A stretch of 64,000 bases of DNA from Cohnella baijiui (GCF_020731285.1 NZ_JAJFOW010000034.1:1-64000), one strand, 5' to 3'. Shown: positions 42,283 through 50,947, counted from the stretch's first letter. Numbers and translations are program-made. Notes: a model not told the origin generated them from the letters alone.

Positions 42283-43113
42283 TCAGCTTCGCGCGCCCAG
42301 CACGTGCTCTGCGTACCAATCCCAGTCCGCGCCGACATGTTCGGGGCGATGCGTATCCGAGCCGTACACGAGCTCGACACCCGCTTCGCGGCATGCGCGG
42401 ATGAGCGCGTCCGGCACGTAGCTCTCGCCGCAGGTCGCCACGCGGAAGCCCGCTACGTTCACGTCGACGCCTACGCCCGCTTCGCGCAGCTTCGGAACGA
42501 GCGCGAGGAGCCGCGCTTCGACCTGCGCGTCGTCGATCGGCGGCAGCGCGCGCTGGAACTTGCGGATGAGGTTCGGGTGTCCGATCCGCTTGCGCATCGG
42601 GAGCGTGGAAGCCCAGGCGATGGCGTGTTCCACATGGTCGAAGTAGGTGTCGATAATGTTCGTCATCGAGCCATACTTCTCCAGGAACGCATCTTGGAAA
42701 TCGTCGGGCGTGAAGTCGATGCAGCGCATGCCGCCCCGTCCGGGGAGGTAGTGAACCGATACCACGACGTCCTCCAGCTTATCCAGCCAAGGCGCGAGAA
42801 TCCGGTTGGAGTAGGCCTCGTTGCCGTGCAGATAGTCCATCTCCAGCCCGAGCGTCACCTCGATCCGATCGGCGTAGCGCGCCTTCATTTCCGTAATATA
42901 GGCAAAGTAGTCCGGCAGCTCCGGCTCGGGCATCGCAAGCTCGGCCATCAGCTTCGGATTGTCGATCCACCCGGCCGGGAGCGGCGGATGCTCGCTGATC
43001 GTGTAGCGCTCGAACCCGAGCGCGATCGCGCGTTCCAAATATTCCGGCGTCTCCGCCTTGTTGCCGTGGTAGCAGAATTTCGTGTGCGTATGACCGTCCC
43101 ATTTCAGCGTCAT
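42283..43113 (-). CDS. PHP-domain phosphatase, histidinol-phosphatase (HisJ/HisK) type
   Basis: A 276-residue PHP-family metal-dependent phosphatase. The N-terminal motif is WDGHTHTKFCYHG, followed by ISEHPPLP, GLEMDYLHG (metal ligand Glu), VVSVHYLPG and a C-terminal GSDTHRPEHVG. Length and motif order match the Bacillus-type histidinol phosphatase, the penultimate phosphatase step of histidine synthesis. The ATG at 43113 follows GGAGGCAAGCTCG. No other his genes are in the window, so the role rests on family resemblance; a related PHP phosphatase with another substrate is possible. Confidence 0.88.
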   Translation of the reverse strand: MTLKWDGHTHTKFCYHGNKAETPEYLERAIALGFERYTISEHPPLPAGWIDNPKLMAELAMPEPELPDYFAYITEMKARYADRIEVTLGLEMDYLHGNEAYSNRILAPWLDKLEDVVVSVHYLPGRGGMRCIDFTPDDFQDAFLEKYGSMTNIIDTYFDHVEHAIAWASTLPMRKRIGHPNLIRKFQRALPPIDDAQVEARLLALVPKLREAGVGVDVNVAGFRVATCGESYVPDALIRACREAGVELVYGSDTHRPEHVGADWDWYAEHVLGARS

Positions 43114-43388
43114 CGAGCTTGCCTCCACTCTGCCAGATCTTTGATGCGAAATTGCGGCAGTTTCTTTTCCCCACATTGTAACACCTCCGCCGGGCAGTGG
43201 CGACGTTTCCACGCGAAAAAGTAGCGGCTCCGGCTAGGGGCCAAGGGGAAAGGAAAAGCGGGGAACGGATTCGTCCGAAACGCGCATGCAGACCGTCTAC
43301 AATCGAGCAGCCGGGATGATACCAGCGAATGCGCGCATGCAGGCTCCCTGCATTGACATTCCCGGCGCCGCAGACCGCCTCCCCTTCC

Positions 43389-44537
43389 TCACCACTCCGC
43401 CACGCTGCCGTCCGCATGGCGCCAGAGCGGATTCCGCCACCGATGACCGATTTCCGCCATCCGTCGCACCTGCTCTTCGTTAACCTCGATGCCAAGCCCC
43501 GGGCCTTGCGGGATCGCCACGCAGCCGTCCTCGTAATGGAACACCGACCGGTCCGCAACATAGTCCAGCAGGTCGTTGCCTTGATTGTAATGAATGCCGA
43601 GACTCTGCTCCTGAATAAAAGCGTTGTGGCACGTCGCGTCCACCTGGAGACACGCGGCCAGGGCGATCGGTCCGAGCGGGCAGTGCGGCGCCAGCGCCAC
43701 GTCGTAGGCTTCCGCCATCGACGCGATCTTCTTGCATTCGGTGATGCCGCCGGCATGGGACAGGTCCGGCTGGATGATGTCCGCATACCCGTCGGACAGC
43801 AGCCGCTTGAAGTCCCAGCGCGAGAACATCCGCTCTCCCGTCGCGATCGGGATCGACGTCGCGCCCGCGATCTCGCGGAGCGCCTCGTTGTTTTCCGGCA
43901 GCACCGGCTCCTCGATGAACATCGGCCGCAGCTCTTCGAGCGCCTTGGCCAGCACCTTGGCCATCGGCTTGTGGACGCGCCCGTGAAAGTCGATGCCGAC
44001 GTCGAAGCGCGGCCCCGTCGCCTGACGCACGGCCGCCACCCGCTCGAGCACCTGGTCGATCTTGGCGTACGAGTCGACGTACTGCAGCTCCTCCGTGGCG
44101 TTCATCTTCACGGCGCCGAAGCCGGCGCGCTGCGCTTCCATGGCCGCCTGCCCCACCTCGGCCGGGCGGTCGCCGCCGATCCAGGAGTAGACGCGGATCT
44201 TGTCCCGGACGGCTCCGCCCATGAGCGCATGAATCGGAGCGCCGTGGTACTTGCCCTTGATGTCCCATAACGCTTGATCGATCCCCGCGATGGCGCTCAT
44301 CAGGATGGCGCCGCCCCGGTAAAATCCGCCGCGGTACATCGTCTGCCAATGGTCCTCGATGAGCAGCGGGTTTTTGCCGAGGAGGACGTCGCCGAGCTCC
44401 CGCACCGCGGCCTCGACCGTGTGGGCCTTGCCTTCGACGATCGGCTCGCCCCAGCCGGTAATCCCTTCGTCGGTCTCGATCTTGAGGAACAGCCAGCGGG
44501 GAGGAACGATAAACGTTTCCAGCTTCGTGATTTTCAT
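43389..44537 (-). CDS. dgoD: D-galactonate dehydratase
   Basis: A 382-residue enolase-superfamily enzyme, the same length as E. coli DgoD. It dehydrates D-galactonate to 2-keto-3-deoxygalactonate. It starts MKITKLETFIVPPRWLFLKI; metal ligands lie in GIDFHGRVHKP, MFIEEPVLPEN and IATGERMFS; IQPDLSHAGGITECKKIA and APHCPLGPIALAACLQ are family hallmarks. ATG at 44537 follows AAAGGAGCTCAAATCCG; the longer frame overlaps the regulator. The GntR-type regulator is just upstream. The kinase and aldolase of the De Ley-Doudoroff galactonate pathway are not in the window. Confidence 0.92.
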   Translation of the reverse strand: MKITKLETFIVPPRWLFLKIETDEGITGWGEPIVEGKAHTVEAAVRELGDVLLGKNPLLIEDHWQTMYRGGFYRGGAILMSAIAGIDQALWDIKGKYHGAPIHALMGGAVRDKIRVYSWIGGDRPAEVGQAAMEAQRAGFGAVKMNATEELQYVDSYAKIDQVLERVAAVRQATGPRFDVGIDFHGRVHKPMAKVLAKALEELRPMFIEEPVLPENNEALREIAGATSIPIATGERMFSRWDFKRLLSDGYADIIQPDLSHAGGITECKKIASMAEAYDVALAPHCPLGPIALAACLQVDATCHNAFIQEQSLGIHYNQGNDLLDYVADRSVFHYEDGCVAIPQGPGLGIEVNEEQVRRMAEIGHRWRNPLWRHADGSVAEW

Positions 44538-44616
44538 CGGATTTGAGCTCCTTTGGATTGAAGTGGGCTTAACGCGTCCAACCAAATGGTCGAAATCGTC
44601 GCGATCGGCGCCGGCA

Positions 44617-45291
44617 CTAGGACCAAGCCTGCTTCACGGCGGCGATCATGTCTTGGATGTGGGATTTCATCAGCAGGCGCGCCTGCTCCGGCTGCCGCTC
44701 CTCGATGGCGATGGCGATCAGCGAATGGTAGTGCCGTGCCTTCTCGCTCATGAGAGGCAGCCGGTCCGTATCGCGCCGTCCCTTCGCGGACAAATCGGAA
44801 ACGACCTCCAGCATCTGGGCGAGCAGCGGATTGTTCGCCGCCTCGGCGATAGTCCGGTGAAACGCGACGTCGGTCGCGAAATGGTCGCCGCCGTCCCGCA
44901 TCTCCTCGGCCATCCGATCCGCCAGTTGGCGGATCTGGCGAGCTTGCGGCGTCGTCGCCCGCTCGGCGCAAAAAGCCGCAAGCTCCGGCTCGAGCACGAG
45001 CCTCGCCTCCAGCAGCTGCAGGAGCGAGCTGCTCGTCAGCTCGCGAAGCTTGCCGGCCGGATCGGCCGCCAAGGCGGGGTCGTGCCGCAGGAAGATGCCG
45101 CGTCCGTGCTCGATGCTGACGACGCCCTGCGTCTCGAGCACGCGAAGCGCTTCGCGGACGGCCGTCACGCTAGTGCCGAATTCCTGCGCGAGCTGCGGCA
45201 TCGTCGGCAGTCGGTCGCCGGGCCGCCATTCGCCGGCTTCGATCTTGCGCCGCGCCCGCTCGATGATGGCCTCGTGGGCAAGCTTTTTCAT
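44617..45291 (-). CDS. GntR-family (FadR-type) transcriptional regulator
   Basis: A 224-residue regulator. The N-terminal winged helix has GDRLPTMPQLAQEFGTSVTA followed by REALRVLETQGVVSIEHGRG; the C-terminal FCD domain contains metal-site candidates (ATDVAFHRTIAEAANNPLL and a late HYHSLIAIAIEE). Such proteins usually sense sugar acids or their products, which fits the adjacent dgoD gene. It is probably autoregulated through the direct repeats at 45323-45353. The dgoD start lies 79 bases downstream on the same strand, so they are probably one transcript. Confidence 0.9.
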   Translation of the reverse strand: MKKLAHEAIIERARRKIEAGEWRPGDRLPTMPQLAQEFGTSVTAVREALRVLETQGVVSIEHGRGIFLRHDPALAADPAGKLRELTSSSLLQLLEARLVLEPELAAFCAERATTPQARQIRQLADRMAEEMRDGGDHFATDVAFHRTIAEAANNPLLAQMLEVVSDLSAKGRRDTDRLPLMSEKARHYHSLIAIAIEERQPEQARLLMKSHIQDMIAAVKQAWS

Positions 45292-45322
45292 CGCATGCGG
45301 TCCTTTCTTCTGACTTTAAAAG

Positions 45323-45353
45323 ATATGATCTTTATAATAAAATAATATGATCT
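45323..45353 (-). promoter_or_regulatory. Direct-repeat operator, probable GntR binding region
   Basis: ATATGATCT occurs at 45323-45331 and 45345-45353, 22 bases apart (two helical turns), just upstream of the regulator gene; a further TGATCG follows. The A/T-rich spacer contains TATAA on the minus strand, suitable for a -10 box. Confidence 0.65.
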
Positions 45354-45365
45354 ATTTTGATCGAT

Positions 45366-45379
45366 GTAAAGCGCTTTCT
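45366..45379. promoter_or_regulatory. cre-like site
   Basis: GTAAAGCGCTTTCT keeps the core AAAGCGCTTTC of the CcpA-site consensus but has the outer bases swapped. It lies just upstream of the regulator-dgoD promoter region, so carbon catabolite repression is plausible. Confidence 0.45.
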
Positions 45380-45394
45380 ACTTCCCGCAACCGC

Positions 45395-45442
45395 GAAAAA
45401 AAGACCGACGGATGCAGGGACAGCCCCTGCTCCGCCGGTCTT
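45395..45442 (-). terminator. Rho-independent terminator of the alcohol dehydrogenase gene
   Basis: A long minus-strand stem (AAGACCGGCGGAGCAGGG with its near complement) followed by seven T, 15 bases after the stop codon. Confidence 0.9.
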
Positions 45443-45456
45443 CGCCGATCTTCCGA

Positions 45457-46620
45457 TTACAAACTCAGCTCCAAAATGCGCTTCACGTCTTCCTTCTCCA
45501 GCTTTTTGAACGATCCGATCGCGCCGTAGCGGACGGCTTCCTCCGCCATCCGGTCCAGTTGGTCGGCGCCGATGTCCAGCTCGCCGAGCGTCGCGGGAGC
45601 GCCGATGCGCGTGAAGTAGTCGCGCGTCGCCTGGATGCCCGCCCGTGCGATCTCGTCGTCGCTCTTGCCCGCGGGATCGACGTTCCAGACGCGCACCGCG
45701 AACTGGACGAAACGGTCGACGCGCGCTTGGTAGACGTACTTCATCCAGTTCGGGAAAATGATCGCGAGCCCCGCGCCGTGCGGGATGTCGTAGATCGCGC
45801 TCACCTCGTGCTCGATGCCGTGCGTCGCCCAGTCCGTCACGACCCCGTTCAGCAGCGTGCCGTTCAGCGCGTAGGTGCCGGCAAGCAGCAGGTTGGCGCG
45901 TGCATCGTAGTCGGAGCCGTTCTCGATCGCCTTTTCCCCGTTCTCGATGACCGTCTGCAGCACCGATTCCGCGAACCGCTCCTGGAGCGGCGTGTTCGTC
46001 GTCTTGGAGAAATACTGCTCGAACACGTGCGACATGATATCCACGATGCCGTTGACCGTCTGGTCGCGGGGCACGGTGAACGTCAGCTCCGGATCGAGAA
46101 TGGAGAACTTCGGATAGACCAGCTTGCTCCCGAGCCCTCGCTTCAGCTTCTCTTCCCAATTCGAGATGACGGCGTTGCCGTTCATCTCCGACCCGGTCGC
46201 GGCCAGCGTCAGTACCGTTCCGAGCGGGAGGGCGTCCTCGATCCGCGCCTTGCCGGTGCAGAAGTCCCACGCGTCTCCGTCGTATTTCGCGCCCGCGGCG
46301 ATCGCCTTGGCCGCGTCGATGACGCTGCCGCCGCCGACCGGCAGGATGAATTCGATGTTTTCGCGCCGGCAGATGTCGACGCCTCTATGTACCGACGACA
46401 GCCGCGGATTCGGCTCGATGCCGGACAGCTCGTGGACGGTCGCTCCGATGCCGGCCAGCTGCGCCAACACCTGGTCGTAAAGCCCCGAACGCTTGATGCT
46501 GCCGCCGCCGTAGACGAGCAGGATGCGGGTGCCGTAGGGCCGGACGAGCTCGCCGAGCCGCGTGACCGTGTCCTTGCCGAAGACGAGCTTGGTCGGATTG
46601 TACAATTCGAAGTTGTTCAT
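45457..46620 (-). CDS. Iron-containing alcohol dehydrogenase, butanol dehydrogenase-like
   Basis: A 387-residue group III alcohol dehydrogenase. It starts NNFELYNPTKLVFGKDT, has the NAD(P)-binding GGGS motifs (VYGGGSIKRSG, VGGGSVIDAAKAIA), and carries the metal ligands in DIMSHVFEQYF, GIEHEVSAIYD and IPHGAGLAIIFP. It resembles NADH-dependent butanol dehydrogenases such as BdhA/YugJ; physiological substrate unknown. ATG at 46620 follows AGGAGGCCACCTTCC; the longer upstream frame lies over the next gene. It follows the luciferase-like gene by 17 bases, so they form one unit ending at the terminator at 45395-45442. Confidence 0.92.
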   Translation of the reverse strand: MNNFELYNPTKLVFGKDTVTRLGELVRPYGTRILLVYGGGSIKRSGLYDQVLAQLAGIGATVHELSGIEPNPRLSSVHRGVDICRRENIEFILPVGGGSVIDAAKAIAAGAKYDGDAWDFCTGKARIEDALPLGTVLTLAATGSEMNGNAVISNWEEKLKRGLGSKLVYPKFSILDPELTFTVPRDQTVNGIVDIMSHVFEQYFSKTTNTPLQERFAESVLQTVIENGEKAIENGSDYDARANLLLAGTYALNGTLLNGVVTDWATHGIEHEVSAIYDIPHGAGLAIIFPNWMKYVYQARVDRFVQFAVRVWNVDPAGKSDDEIARAGIQATRDYFTRIGAPATLGELDIGADQLDRMAEEAVRYGAIGSFKKLEKEDVKRILELSL

Positions 46621-46637
46621 GGAAGGTGGCCTCCTGT

Positions 46638-47666
46638 CTACGATTCGTGGATCACCGCCGCTTCCGCGAAAGCTTCCTTCAACAGTTCGAAGGAGCGCAG
46701 ACGCTTCGCGGCGTCCTTCACCGAAGCGATCGCGACGATCTCCCCGACGCCGCAACGCTCGGCCAATGCCGATACTTGCCGGAATACCGATTCCTTCGTC
46801 CCATGGACGACGTATGCCTGCTCCACTTCGATCCGGAACGGCTCTTCGGCCTGCCGTCCGTATTCCTCGGCGTGCGCGACGCTGCCCACAGTTATCGTAC
46901 GGCCGCTCTCGAGCCAGATCCGCACGACCTTGTAGTCGTCGGAGAGGCGGCGCGCTTCGTCCTCGGTATCGGCTACGATGACCGGCAGCGAGAGGATCGA
47001 CTCGGGCGACGAATCCGCGAAGCCGCTCGGCCGGAAGGCCTCGCGGTAAACGCGGATCGCCGCCTCCGCCTCATCGGGGTCGCCGTTGATGAACTGTGCG
47101 AAGACATAGGGCAGTCCGAGACTCCCCGCCGTCCGCGCGCTCGAGACGCTTGCGCCGAGCAGGATGAGGTCTGCCGGGTGGTCCGGCACGGGGCTCGCCA
47201 CGAGTCCCGCGAAAGGACTATCCGCCTCGACGCGATCGTGGAGGAATTGTCGCAGCTCGCCGATCTTGTCCGGCAGCGGCTGGGCGTCGGAATGCCCCTT
47301 TTGCAGCGCCTTCATCGACAGGGGCAGCCCACCCGGCGTCCGGCCGATGCCGAGGTCGACGCGGCCCGGAGCCAGCGAGGCCAGGACGTTGAAGTTTTCC
47401 GCAACCTTGTATGGACTGTAGTGCTGCAGCATGACGCCGCCGGAGCCGACGCGGATCCGTTCCGTCAAAGCCAGCAGATGCGAGATGAGCACCTCCGGCG
47501 ACGAGCCCGCCACCAGGTTCGAATCGTGGTGCTCCGAGACCCAGAAGCGATGGTAGCCCCACCGATCCGCGAGCCGGGCGAGCTCGATCGTATGGCGCAG
47601 CGCATCGGCGGCGCCCTCGCCGGGACCGATGACCGACTGGTCCAGGATGCTTAGTTTGATCGCCAC
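46638..47666 (-). CDS. Luciferase-like (LLM class) flavin-dependent oxidoreductase
   Basis: A 342-residue TIM-barrel flavoprotein of the bacterial luciferase-like superfamily. It begins AIKLSILDQSVIGPGEGA and has the typical WGYHRFWVSEHHD, RIRVGSGGVMLQHYSPYKVAE and VDLGIGRTPGG segments. Such single-subunit proteins (MsnO8/YvbT type) act with reduced flavin on unknown small substrates. The frame can be extended to 47711, but a GTG at 47666 with GGAGG seven bases upstream gives the family N-terminus. It is the first gene of a unit with the alcohol dehydrogenase and lies 72 bases after another flavin monooxygenase gene, suggesting related functions. Confidence 0.88.
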   Translation of the reverse strand: MAIKLSILDQSVIGPGEGAADALRHTIELARLADRWGYHRFWVSEHHDSNLVAGSSPEVLISHLLALTERIRVGSGGVMLQHYSPYKVAENFNVLASLAPGRVDLGIGRTPGGLPLSMKALQKGHSDAQPLPDKIGELRQFLHDRVEADSPFAGLVASPVPDHPADLILLGASVSSARTAGSLGLPYVFAQFINGDPDEAEAAIRVYREAFRPSGFADSSPESILSLPVIVADTEDEARRLSDDYKVVRIWLESGRTITVGSVAHAEEYGRQAEEPFRIEVEQAYVVHGTKESVFRQVSALAERCGVGEIVAIASVKDAAKRLRSFELLKEAFAEAAVIHES

Positions 47667-47738
47667 TTGGGGACCTCCTCTATTATACAATTCCGATGGT
47701 TGAGAAGCCATTCCCGAGCGCGGCGGACGCGTCGCCCG

Positions 47739-49103
47739 TCAGGTTCGCGCCTGGCCGCTCGCCGCTTTCTCGTAGCGCGTCGTCGGGTGCGGTAGATGAA
47801 AGTGCTCCCGCAGCGTCGAGCCCTCGTATTCCGTCCGGAACAGTCCTCGCGCTTGCAAAATCGGCACCACGTGGTCGACGAAGTCCTCAAGACCGTCCGG
47901 CAGCTGCGGCGCCATCAGCATAAAGCCGTCGGCCGCCCGGTCCAGGAACCACTCCTCGAGCGTATTCGCGATTTTCTCCGGCGTGCCGACAAGATGATCC
48001 CCGCTGAACGAGCCGGTAAGCAGGGAGTAAACTTGGCGCAGCGTCGGATTTTCCCGGGAAATGACGGCTTTGTGCTTTTTGTAATCGGATTTGGCCAGAT
48101 CCAGTTCGCCCAGCCCTGCCTCGCTTGCGCGGGCGTCCAACGTCAGCCCGGTAAAGTCGACGCCCGGGAAATAATCCCGCAAAAAGCCGAATCCCGTCTC
48201 CTCGGAGATGAGCGACTCCAGCGCGGACAGCTTTGCCCGGGCTTCGGCCTCCGTCGCCCCGATGACGGGCGAGATGCCCTGGAGAATATAGACGTCGTCC
48301 GGCGAGCGGCCGAAAGATGCGACCTTCTCCTTGAATTCGCGGTAATAGGCCTGAGCGTCGGATTTGTTGTATTTGATGGAAAAGGCGATCTCCGCCACCC
48401 GCGCGGAAAACTGCTGCCCGGGACCGGAGTTGCCGGCCTGCACGAGGACGGGGTGACCTTGCGGGGAAGGCCCGATGTTGAGCGGTCCCTCGACGGAGAA
48501 AAAATCTCCCCGGTGATTCAGGCGATGCAGCTTGCCGCGGTCGAAAAACACGCCCGATTCCTTGTCACGAACGAATGCGTCCGGCTCCCACGAGTCCCAC
48601 AGCCCGCGCACGACGTCGATGAATTCCTCCGCCCGCTTGTAGCGGTATTCGTGCTCGTAATGATCCGAGCCCCCGAAGTTGCGGGCCGTATTGCCGGACA
48701 GGTCCCGCGTCGTGACGATGTTCCAGCCGGCGCGGCCTTTGCTGATGTGGTCGACGGACATGATAAGCCGCGCCATGTTGAACGGTTCGATGTACGAGGT
48801 CGAAGCGGTGGCGACGACGCCGATCTTCGAGGTCGCGGAGGCGAGCGCGGCGATGAGCGTGATCGGCTCGAACCGGTTCAGGATGTTCGGGTGCGACGCT
48901 TCGTTGATGGCGAGACTGTCCGCGATGAAGGCGATGTCGAATTTGCCGCGTTCGGCGGTTTGCGCGAGATGCCGGTAAAAGTCGATGTCGATGCTCGCTC
49001 CCGCATGGGCCTGCGGCGTGCGCCAGGAAGCGACGTGCATCCCCGTCCCGACGAGATAGGCGGACAGCTTGATCTGGCGGCCGCTTGCGCGTGGCTTGGT
49101 CAT
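47739..49103 (-). CDS. NtaA/SnaA/DszA-family flavin-dependent monooxygenase
   Basis: A 454-residue luciferase-like monooxygenase of the class that cleaves nitrilotriacetate, dibenzothiophene sulfone or related sulfur/nitrogen compounds. Typical segments are KFDIAFIADSLAI, LNRFEPITLIAALA, TSYIEPFNMARLIMSVDHIS, GRAGWNIVTTRDLSGNTARNFG, HPVLVQAGNSGPGQ and LVGTPEKIANTLEEWF. It needs FMNH2 from a separate reductase, not seen here. The ATG at 49103 follows GGGGAGGAAAGTCAT. Its promoter (49232-49260) is separated from the gene by a structured leader containing a terminator hairpin, so expression is probably controlled by attenuation. Confidence 0.9.
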   Translation of the reverse strand: MTKPRASGRQIKLSAYLVGTGMHVASWRTPQAHAGASIDIDFYRHLAQTAERGKFDIAFIADSLAINEASHPNILNRFEPITLIAALASATSKIGVVATASTSYIEPFNMARLIMSVDHISKGRAGWNIVTTRDLSGNTARNFGGSDHYEHEYRYKRAEEFIDVVRGLWDSWEPDAFVRDKESGVFFDRGKLHRLNHRGDFFSVEGPLNIGPSPQGHPVLVQAGNSGPGQQFSARVAEIAFSIKYNKSDAQAYYREFKEKVASFGRSPDDVYILQGISPVIGATEAEARAKLSALESLISEETGFGFLRDYFPGVDFTGLTLDARASEAGLGELDLAKSDYKKHKAVISRENPTLRQVYSLLTGSFSGDHLVGTPEKIANTLEEWFLDRAADGFMLMAPQLPDGLEDFVDHVVPILQARGLFRTEYEGSTLREHFHLPHPTTRYEKAASGQART

Positions 49104-49129
49104 ATGACTTTCCTCCCCATTCCGTCCCA

Positions 49130-49218
49130 AACGAAAAGACACCCGTCTCCCGAGGCGCGGGAGAGGGTGCCTTTGGCGGTCCAATCGGCACGGATCATTA
49201 TCCGAGTTATTCGGTTGG
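49130..49218 (-). promoter_or_regulatory. Structured 5' leader with intrinsic terminator (attenuator/riboswitch candidate)
   Basis: Between promoter and start codon the minus-strand RNA can form an outer stem CCAACCG with CGATTGG (49212-49218 and 49181-49187), an inner perfect stem CGGAT-AATG-ATCCG (49191-49204), then a terminator hairpin GGCACCC...GGGTGTC with an inner CTCCCG/CGGGAG stem (49138-49172) followed by TTTTCGTTT. The terminator ends about 15 bases before the ribosome site, so it must be bypassed for the gene to be expressed. It does not show the conserved parts of the SAM-I riboswitch or a T-box. The ligand or factor is unknown. Confidence 0.65.
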
Positions 49219-49231
49219 AATTATTTCTTTC

Positions 49232-49260
49232 ACTTTACCACTCGCGCCTGGGAGCGTCAA
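49232..49260 (-). promoter_or_regulatory. Promoter of the monooxygenase gene
   Basis: On the minus strand TTGACG (49255-49260), 17 bases, then TAAAGT (49232-49237), a good sigma-A promoter. Predicted transcription start near 49225 gives a leader of about 120 bases. Confidence 0.75.
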
Positions 49261-49280
49261 CGGCGAATTCTCGCCGTCCC

Positions 49281-50426
49281 TTATTTCAAATCCACGACTC
49301 TCCCGGTAATGACGCCCATGTCGTCTCTCGAGAAGATAAGCGCCTTGAACCGCTTGCCGTCGCCGCTGAACTGGACCGCATTCGTATCGCCGGTCTGGCC
49401 TTCCTCGAACAGATCGGCGACGGGGAGACGGGCGCTCCAGCCGTCATATTCGTATTGAATCCACCCTTTGTCGTCATAGGTGACCACTTGAACCGAATCC
49501 GGAATGACGGTGCCCTCGGGAATTTTGTTCCTCAGCTTCTCGATCTGACCGGCCAAGTCCGCCGCCTCGTCCGACGCTTCACCGGCAGGCTCGCCGGTCG
49601 ACTGTTGTTCCGGCTGCAGAAGCTGGCGCAGATAGGCCTCCGCTTTGGCAGGATCGGCTTTGGCTCTGTCCAGCGGCAGGTCGAACAGCGCCGAGACGCC
49701 CTTGTAGTCCTTTCTCGGGGTGATGACGCCTGTCTGATCATCGTAATCGAATGCGTCTTTGTTAAAGAACGGGGAGCCGCTGCTGATGGCGAGGTACGCT
49801 CCGCGGTCCGCGAACATCTCCACGCCGTCGCACTCGATCAGCCTGTACATGATGCCGTCCAGCACCGTTTCGCCGTAGCCGCCATTCATCGTGACAATGT
49901 TGACCTGCCACGGCTTCAAGCCTTTAATGAGCGGGGAGACGAAGAAAGGCTCCTGCCCGTAGGACGGATCGCTCGTGGCAGGCATGGGGCTGCCGTCCTG
50001 GCGGGCGATGGAGACAACCGCGTACGTCCGTTCGGGGCGAATGTCGTGCGACGGACCGTCCAGCTCCCGCAGCCCCGCGCCGGAGACGATGCCGTGGAGC
50101 GTCAAGTTGTAGCCTCCCGACGCGACCGTTTGGTTGATCGGAACCGCGTCCGCGCTCCGGAACGCGGCGGCCAGCCCCCGCTCGCCGAGACGTTCGGCCA
50201 CCTGCTGCGAACTGTACAGCTTGGCGGCCGCAAACGCCGTCACGGACATGCACAGCGTAAGAACGGCGACCATCGCCGCGACCGACAGCCGTTTGCGACG
50301 GACGCGGCGCGCCGCCTTCCCTTCCCGAATCCGCTGCAGGACGCTGCGGTTCAATTGTTCGTCGGGCTCCGCCGCCGGCGCCAGCGCCTGCCGGAGCAGC
50401 CCGTCCCACTTCTCTTGATCGTTCAT
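49281..50426 (-). CDS. Membrane protein encoded with an ECF sigma factor, probable anti-sigma factor
   Basis: A 381-residue single-pass protein. The first 48 residues are cytoplasmic and charged (NDQEKWDGLLRQALAPAAEP), followed by one span (RLSVAAMVAVLTLCMSVTAFA). The rest is an extracellular domain of unknown fold, with HDIRPERTYAVVSIARQ and NAVQFSGDGKRFKALIFSRD. The gene start overlaps the sigma factor's stop by 4 bases (ATGA-type), the usual arrangement for sigma/anti-sigma pairs in Bacillales (compare DUF4179-type partners). No zinc-binding anti-sigma motif is visible, so the anti-sigma role is inferred from context. Confidence 0.72.
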   Translation of the reverse strand: MNDQEKWDGLLRQALAPAAEPDEQLNRSVLQRIREGKAARRVRRKRLSVAAMVAVLTLCMSVTAFAAAKLYSSQQVAERLGERGLAAAFRSADAVPINQTVASGGYNLTLHGIVSGAGLRELDGPSHDIRPERTYAVVSIARQDGSPMPATSDPSYGQEPFFVSPLIKGLKPWQVNIVTMNGGYGETVLDGIMYRLIECDGVEMFADRGAYLAISSGSPFFNKDAFDYDDQTGVITPRKDYKGVSALFDLPLDRAKADPAKAEAYLRQLLQPEQQSTGEPAGEASDEAADLAGQIEKLRNKIPEGTVIPDSVQVVTYDDKGWIQYEYDGWSARLPVADLFEEGQTGDTNAVQFSGDGKRFKALIFSRDDMGVITGRVVDLK

Positions 50427-50947
50427 CTCGTTTCGACCTCCAACCGCTTTTTCATCTTCATCCGTGCCTTGTGAAGCCTGCTCTTGACCGTGCCCGACGG
50501 GATGCGCAGCGCCGCTGCGATCTCGTCGATGGACATGTCCGCGGTATAGTGCATGTACAACGGTATTTTCAGCTTGTCTTCCAAGCCGTCGACGGCGGCT
50601 TGGACCGCGCCGCGCAGCTCCCGGGACAGCACCTCGTGCTCCAGGGCAACCGTCGCGTTCGTCGCGGCGTTCCCGCCCGCCGCTTCATCGAACGCGGCCG
50701 TGGGCGCGATTCTGCGTCTCCATGCCCATTTCCGGCGGCTGTTTTTGCGCAGCCGGATCGCGATGGCGACGAGGAATCCTTTGGCGTTCCGGTCCGCGTC
50801 CATGCGATGTCGCAGCTCCACGGCTTTGAGGAACGTCTCTTGATAGAGATCGTCCGCGTCCGCCTTGTTGCCCGCGAGCTTGTAGCAAAAACCGTAGAGC
50901 GCTTTGCCGTGCAGACGGACAAGCTCGCTCAGCTCTTCGATTTCCAA
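50423..50947 (-). CDS. ECF-type RNA polymerase sigma factor
   Basis: A 174-residue sigma-70 family protein. Region 2 is visible as LVRLHGKALYGFCYKLAGNKADADDLYQETFLKAVE, quoted here only in part by its start and end (LVRLHG...DDLYQETF), and region 4 as ALRIPSGTVKSRLHKARMKM. No region 3 or 1.1, which defines the ECF group. The start is a TTG at 50947 with GAAAGGAGCAGCCCA upstream. It precedes the membrane protein that probably holds it inactive. The stimulus is unknown. Confidence 0.92.
   Translation of the reverse strand: MEIEELSELVRLHGKALYGFCYKLAGNKADADDLYQETFLKAVELRHRMDADRNAKGFLVAIAIRLRKNSRRKWAWRRRIAPTAAFDEAAGGNAATNATVALEHEVLSRELRGAVQAAVDGLEDKLKIPLYMHYTADMSIDEIAAALRIPSGTVKSRLHKARMKMKKRLEVETR

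Noticed and set aside
49130..49218. SAM-I riboswitch or T-box in the monooxygenase leader
   Set aside because: The conserved core elements of those families are not seen; only generic stems and a terminator are present.
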